This document shows, piece after piece, positions 63,322 to 64,000 of a stretch of DNA of 64,000 bases; within the stretch, counting starts at the first letter, position 1; the number at the start of each line of letters is the position of its first letter. The notes under the pieces are model-generated. The model was not told where the DNA came from. It made no database searches and was given only the letters and a program-made list of their open reading frames with translations. The stretch is taken from the NCBI RefSeq assembly GCF_050596425.1, contig NZ_CP192292.1:3224001-3288000 (forward strand). The letters run 5' to 3'. The stretch comes from G963665925 sp050596425. GTDB lineage: Bacteria > Bacillota > Clostridia > Peptostreptococcales > Acidaminobacteraceae. Made by a program: the position numbers and the translations under genes.

Positions 63322-63351
63322 AAAGAGCACTGGCCATGGCCAGTGCTCTTT
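63322..63351. terminator. terminator after gltS
   Basis: A perfect palindrome AAAGAGCACTGGCC/GGCCAGTGCTCTTT followed by ATTCTTG, between convergent genes. Confidence 0.85.
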
Positions 63352-63417
63352 ATTCTTGTTTCGATCATTATTTTTGATCGTAAAGTTTCTTCTATTTTTT
63401 GTCTTCTAATCAGCTTT

Positions 63418-63918
63418 CTACCCTTCCTTAAACTTACCGGCAAGCTCTTTCGTCCAGTTCTCTATTTGCACCCAGTCTCTTTGGTCACTAGGCGTTCCCT
63501 TAGGAACACCGAACACAAATCTCAGAACCCCTGGAAGTTCTCCATCAACTTTACCTCCAAAAACACCCGTTTTAACAGGAGGCACTTGTTTACTTACCGC
63601 ATCAAAAGCCTTATTGATTTGCTTTCTCCACATTTTACGACCCAAAACAGCTGTATAGGATAGGGAGAAATAAGCTGTTTTCTTATCCTGAAGATCCATT
63701 TGGTGTATGCCTATAAAGTTAACAGCATCATCAACCCACTTCATTCCGTTTATGGGTGCCCCTATAACAACACAGTCATAGTCATTAACATTTGCAATGG
63801 CATCCACATTTTTTACATCTACATCAAAGTCCTCTTTCTTAAGTGTCTCAGTCATAAATTCCGCAACTTCTTTTGTCGAACCTTGCTTACTCGCATAGGC
63901 TATCAAAACACGTGTCAT
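63418..63918 (-). CDS. flavodoxin domain protein (HemG-like)
   Basis: A 166-residue flavodoxin-fold protein. The FMN phosphate loop is ASKQGSTKEVAEF near residue 9; the ring-binding region reads GAPINGMKWVDDAV near 53. It resembles menaquinone-dependent protoporphyrinogen oxidase HemG, but such proteins in anaerobes are often of unknown redox role. A GGAGGGAATGA site precedes the ATG. The last 80 bases of the window beyond its start show no feature. Confidence 0.92.
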   Translation of the reverse strand: MTRVLIAYASKQGSTKEVAEFMTETLKKEDFDVDVKNVDAIANVNDYDCVVIGAPINGMKWVDDAVNFIGIHQMDLQDKKTAYFSLSYTAVLGRKMWRKQINKAFDAVSKQVPPVKTGVFGGKVDGELPGVLRFVFGVPKGTPSDQRDWVQIENWTKELAGKFKEG

Positions 63919-64000
63919 TTCATTCCCTCCTATTATATTTTGTCTGGACCCTATTATTATTTATAGCGTGATATTCATTTCATCTAGGGACTTGTGCCAA

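Overview
The window looks like chromosome of a low-GC, anaerobic Firmicute of the class Clostridia, probably an amino-acid-fermenting relative of Fusibacter, Peptostreptococcaceae or Tissierellales. The reasons are AT-rich DNA with strong AGGAGG-type ribosome sites, lipoprotein signals of Gram-positive type, a butyrate kinase, a molybdenum hydroxylase, several sigma-54 activators and amino acid or oxoproline transporters. The genus is inference. I see no rRNA, tRNA, CRISPR array or prophage.

Layout. 1-2.9 kb: L-cysteine desulfidase (cut by the window edge) under a sigma-54 promoter, with its activator and a rubredoxin. 3-4.3 kb: DUF401 permease. 4.4-6.9 kb: chemoreceptor. 7-13.5 kb: histidine kinase, NtrC-type regulator, sigma-54-driven AGCS amino acid symporter, asparaginase. 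13.6-17.6 kb: MFS protein, a catalytically degenerate REP-type transposase relative flanked by inverted repeats, then a thioredoxin reductase/PDO pair. 17.8-21.1 kb: TetR-MATE pair with operators, and an AI-2E family permease. 21.2-26.3 kb: orphan kinase, sugar-nucleotide dehydratase, and a lipoprotein with four rhodanese domains. 26.5-32.3 kb: an unusual overlapping operon of DegT aminotransferase, glycosyltransferase, ATP-grasp ligase and a NitT/TauT-like ABC importer. 32.4-35.4 kb: sulfur uptake region (two TusA-like proteins, LysR, YeeE/YedE split in two). 35.5-42 kb: acetyltransferase, secreted repeat protein, Asp/Glu racemase with its sigma-54 promoter and activator, alpha/beta hydrolase. 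42.1-45.3 kb: pyroglutamyl peptidase, 5-oxoproline transporter (DUF979/DUF969), Crp-type regulator. 45.5-50.3 kb: three-subunit molybdenum hydroxylase and butyrate kinase. 50.7-55.5 kb: DEAD-box helicase, DMT exporter, cyclic-nucleotide-binding cluster. 55.8-64 kb: PEBP protein, sugar-binding lipoprotein, a kinase with a binding-protein sensor, GlnK/GlnL-type two-component system with gltS, flavodoxin.

How it fits together. Much of the window concerns acquiring and breaking down amino acids and reduced sulfur: cysteine desulfidase, asparaginase, oxoproline release and uptake, glutamate and alanine/glycine symporters, Asp/Glu racemase, and thiosulfate/sulfide handling. Control is through sigma-54 (three promoters matching the -24/-12 consensus, each beside an activator gene) and several two-component systems.

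A striking pattern is four genes whose reading frame breaks exactly in a homopolymer: C5 at 9047, A6/T6 at 31478, C8/G8 at 38140 and C7/G7 at 57667. One base change in each restores the full family-length protein. This could be sequencing error, recent mutation or phase variation. The 31478 site is also a textbook U UUU UUA slippery heptamer.
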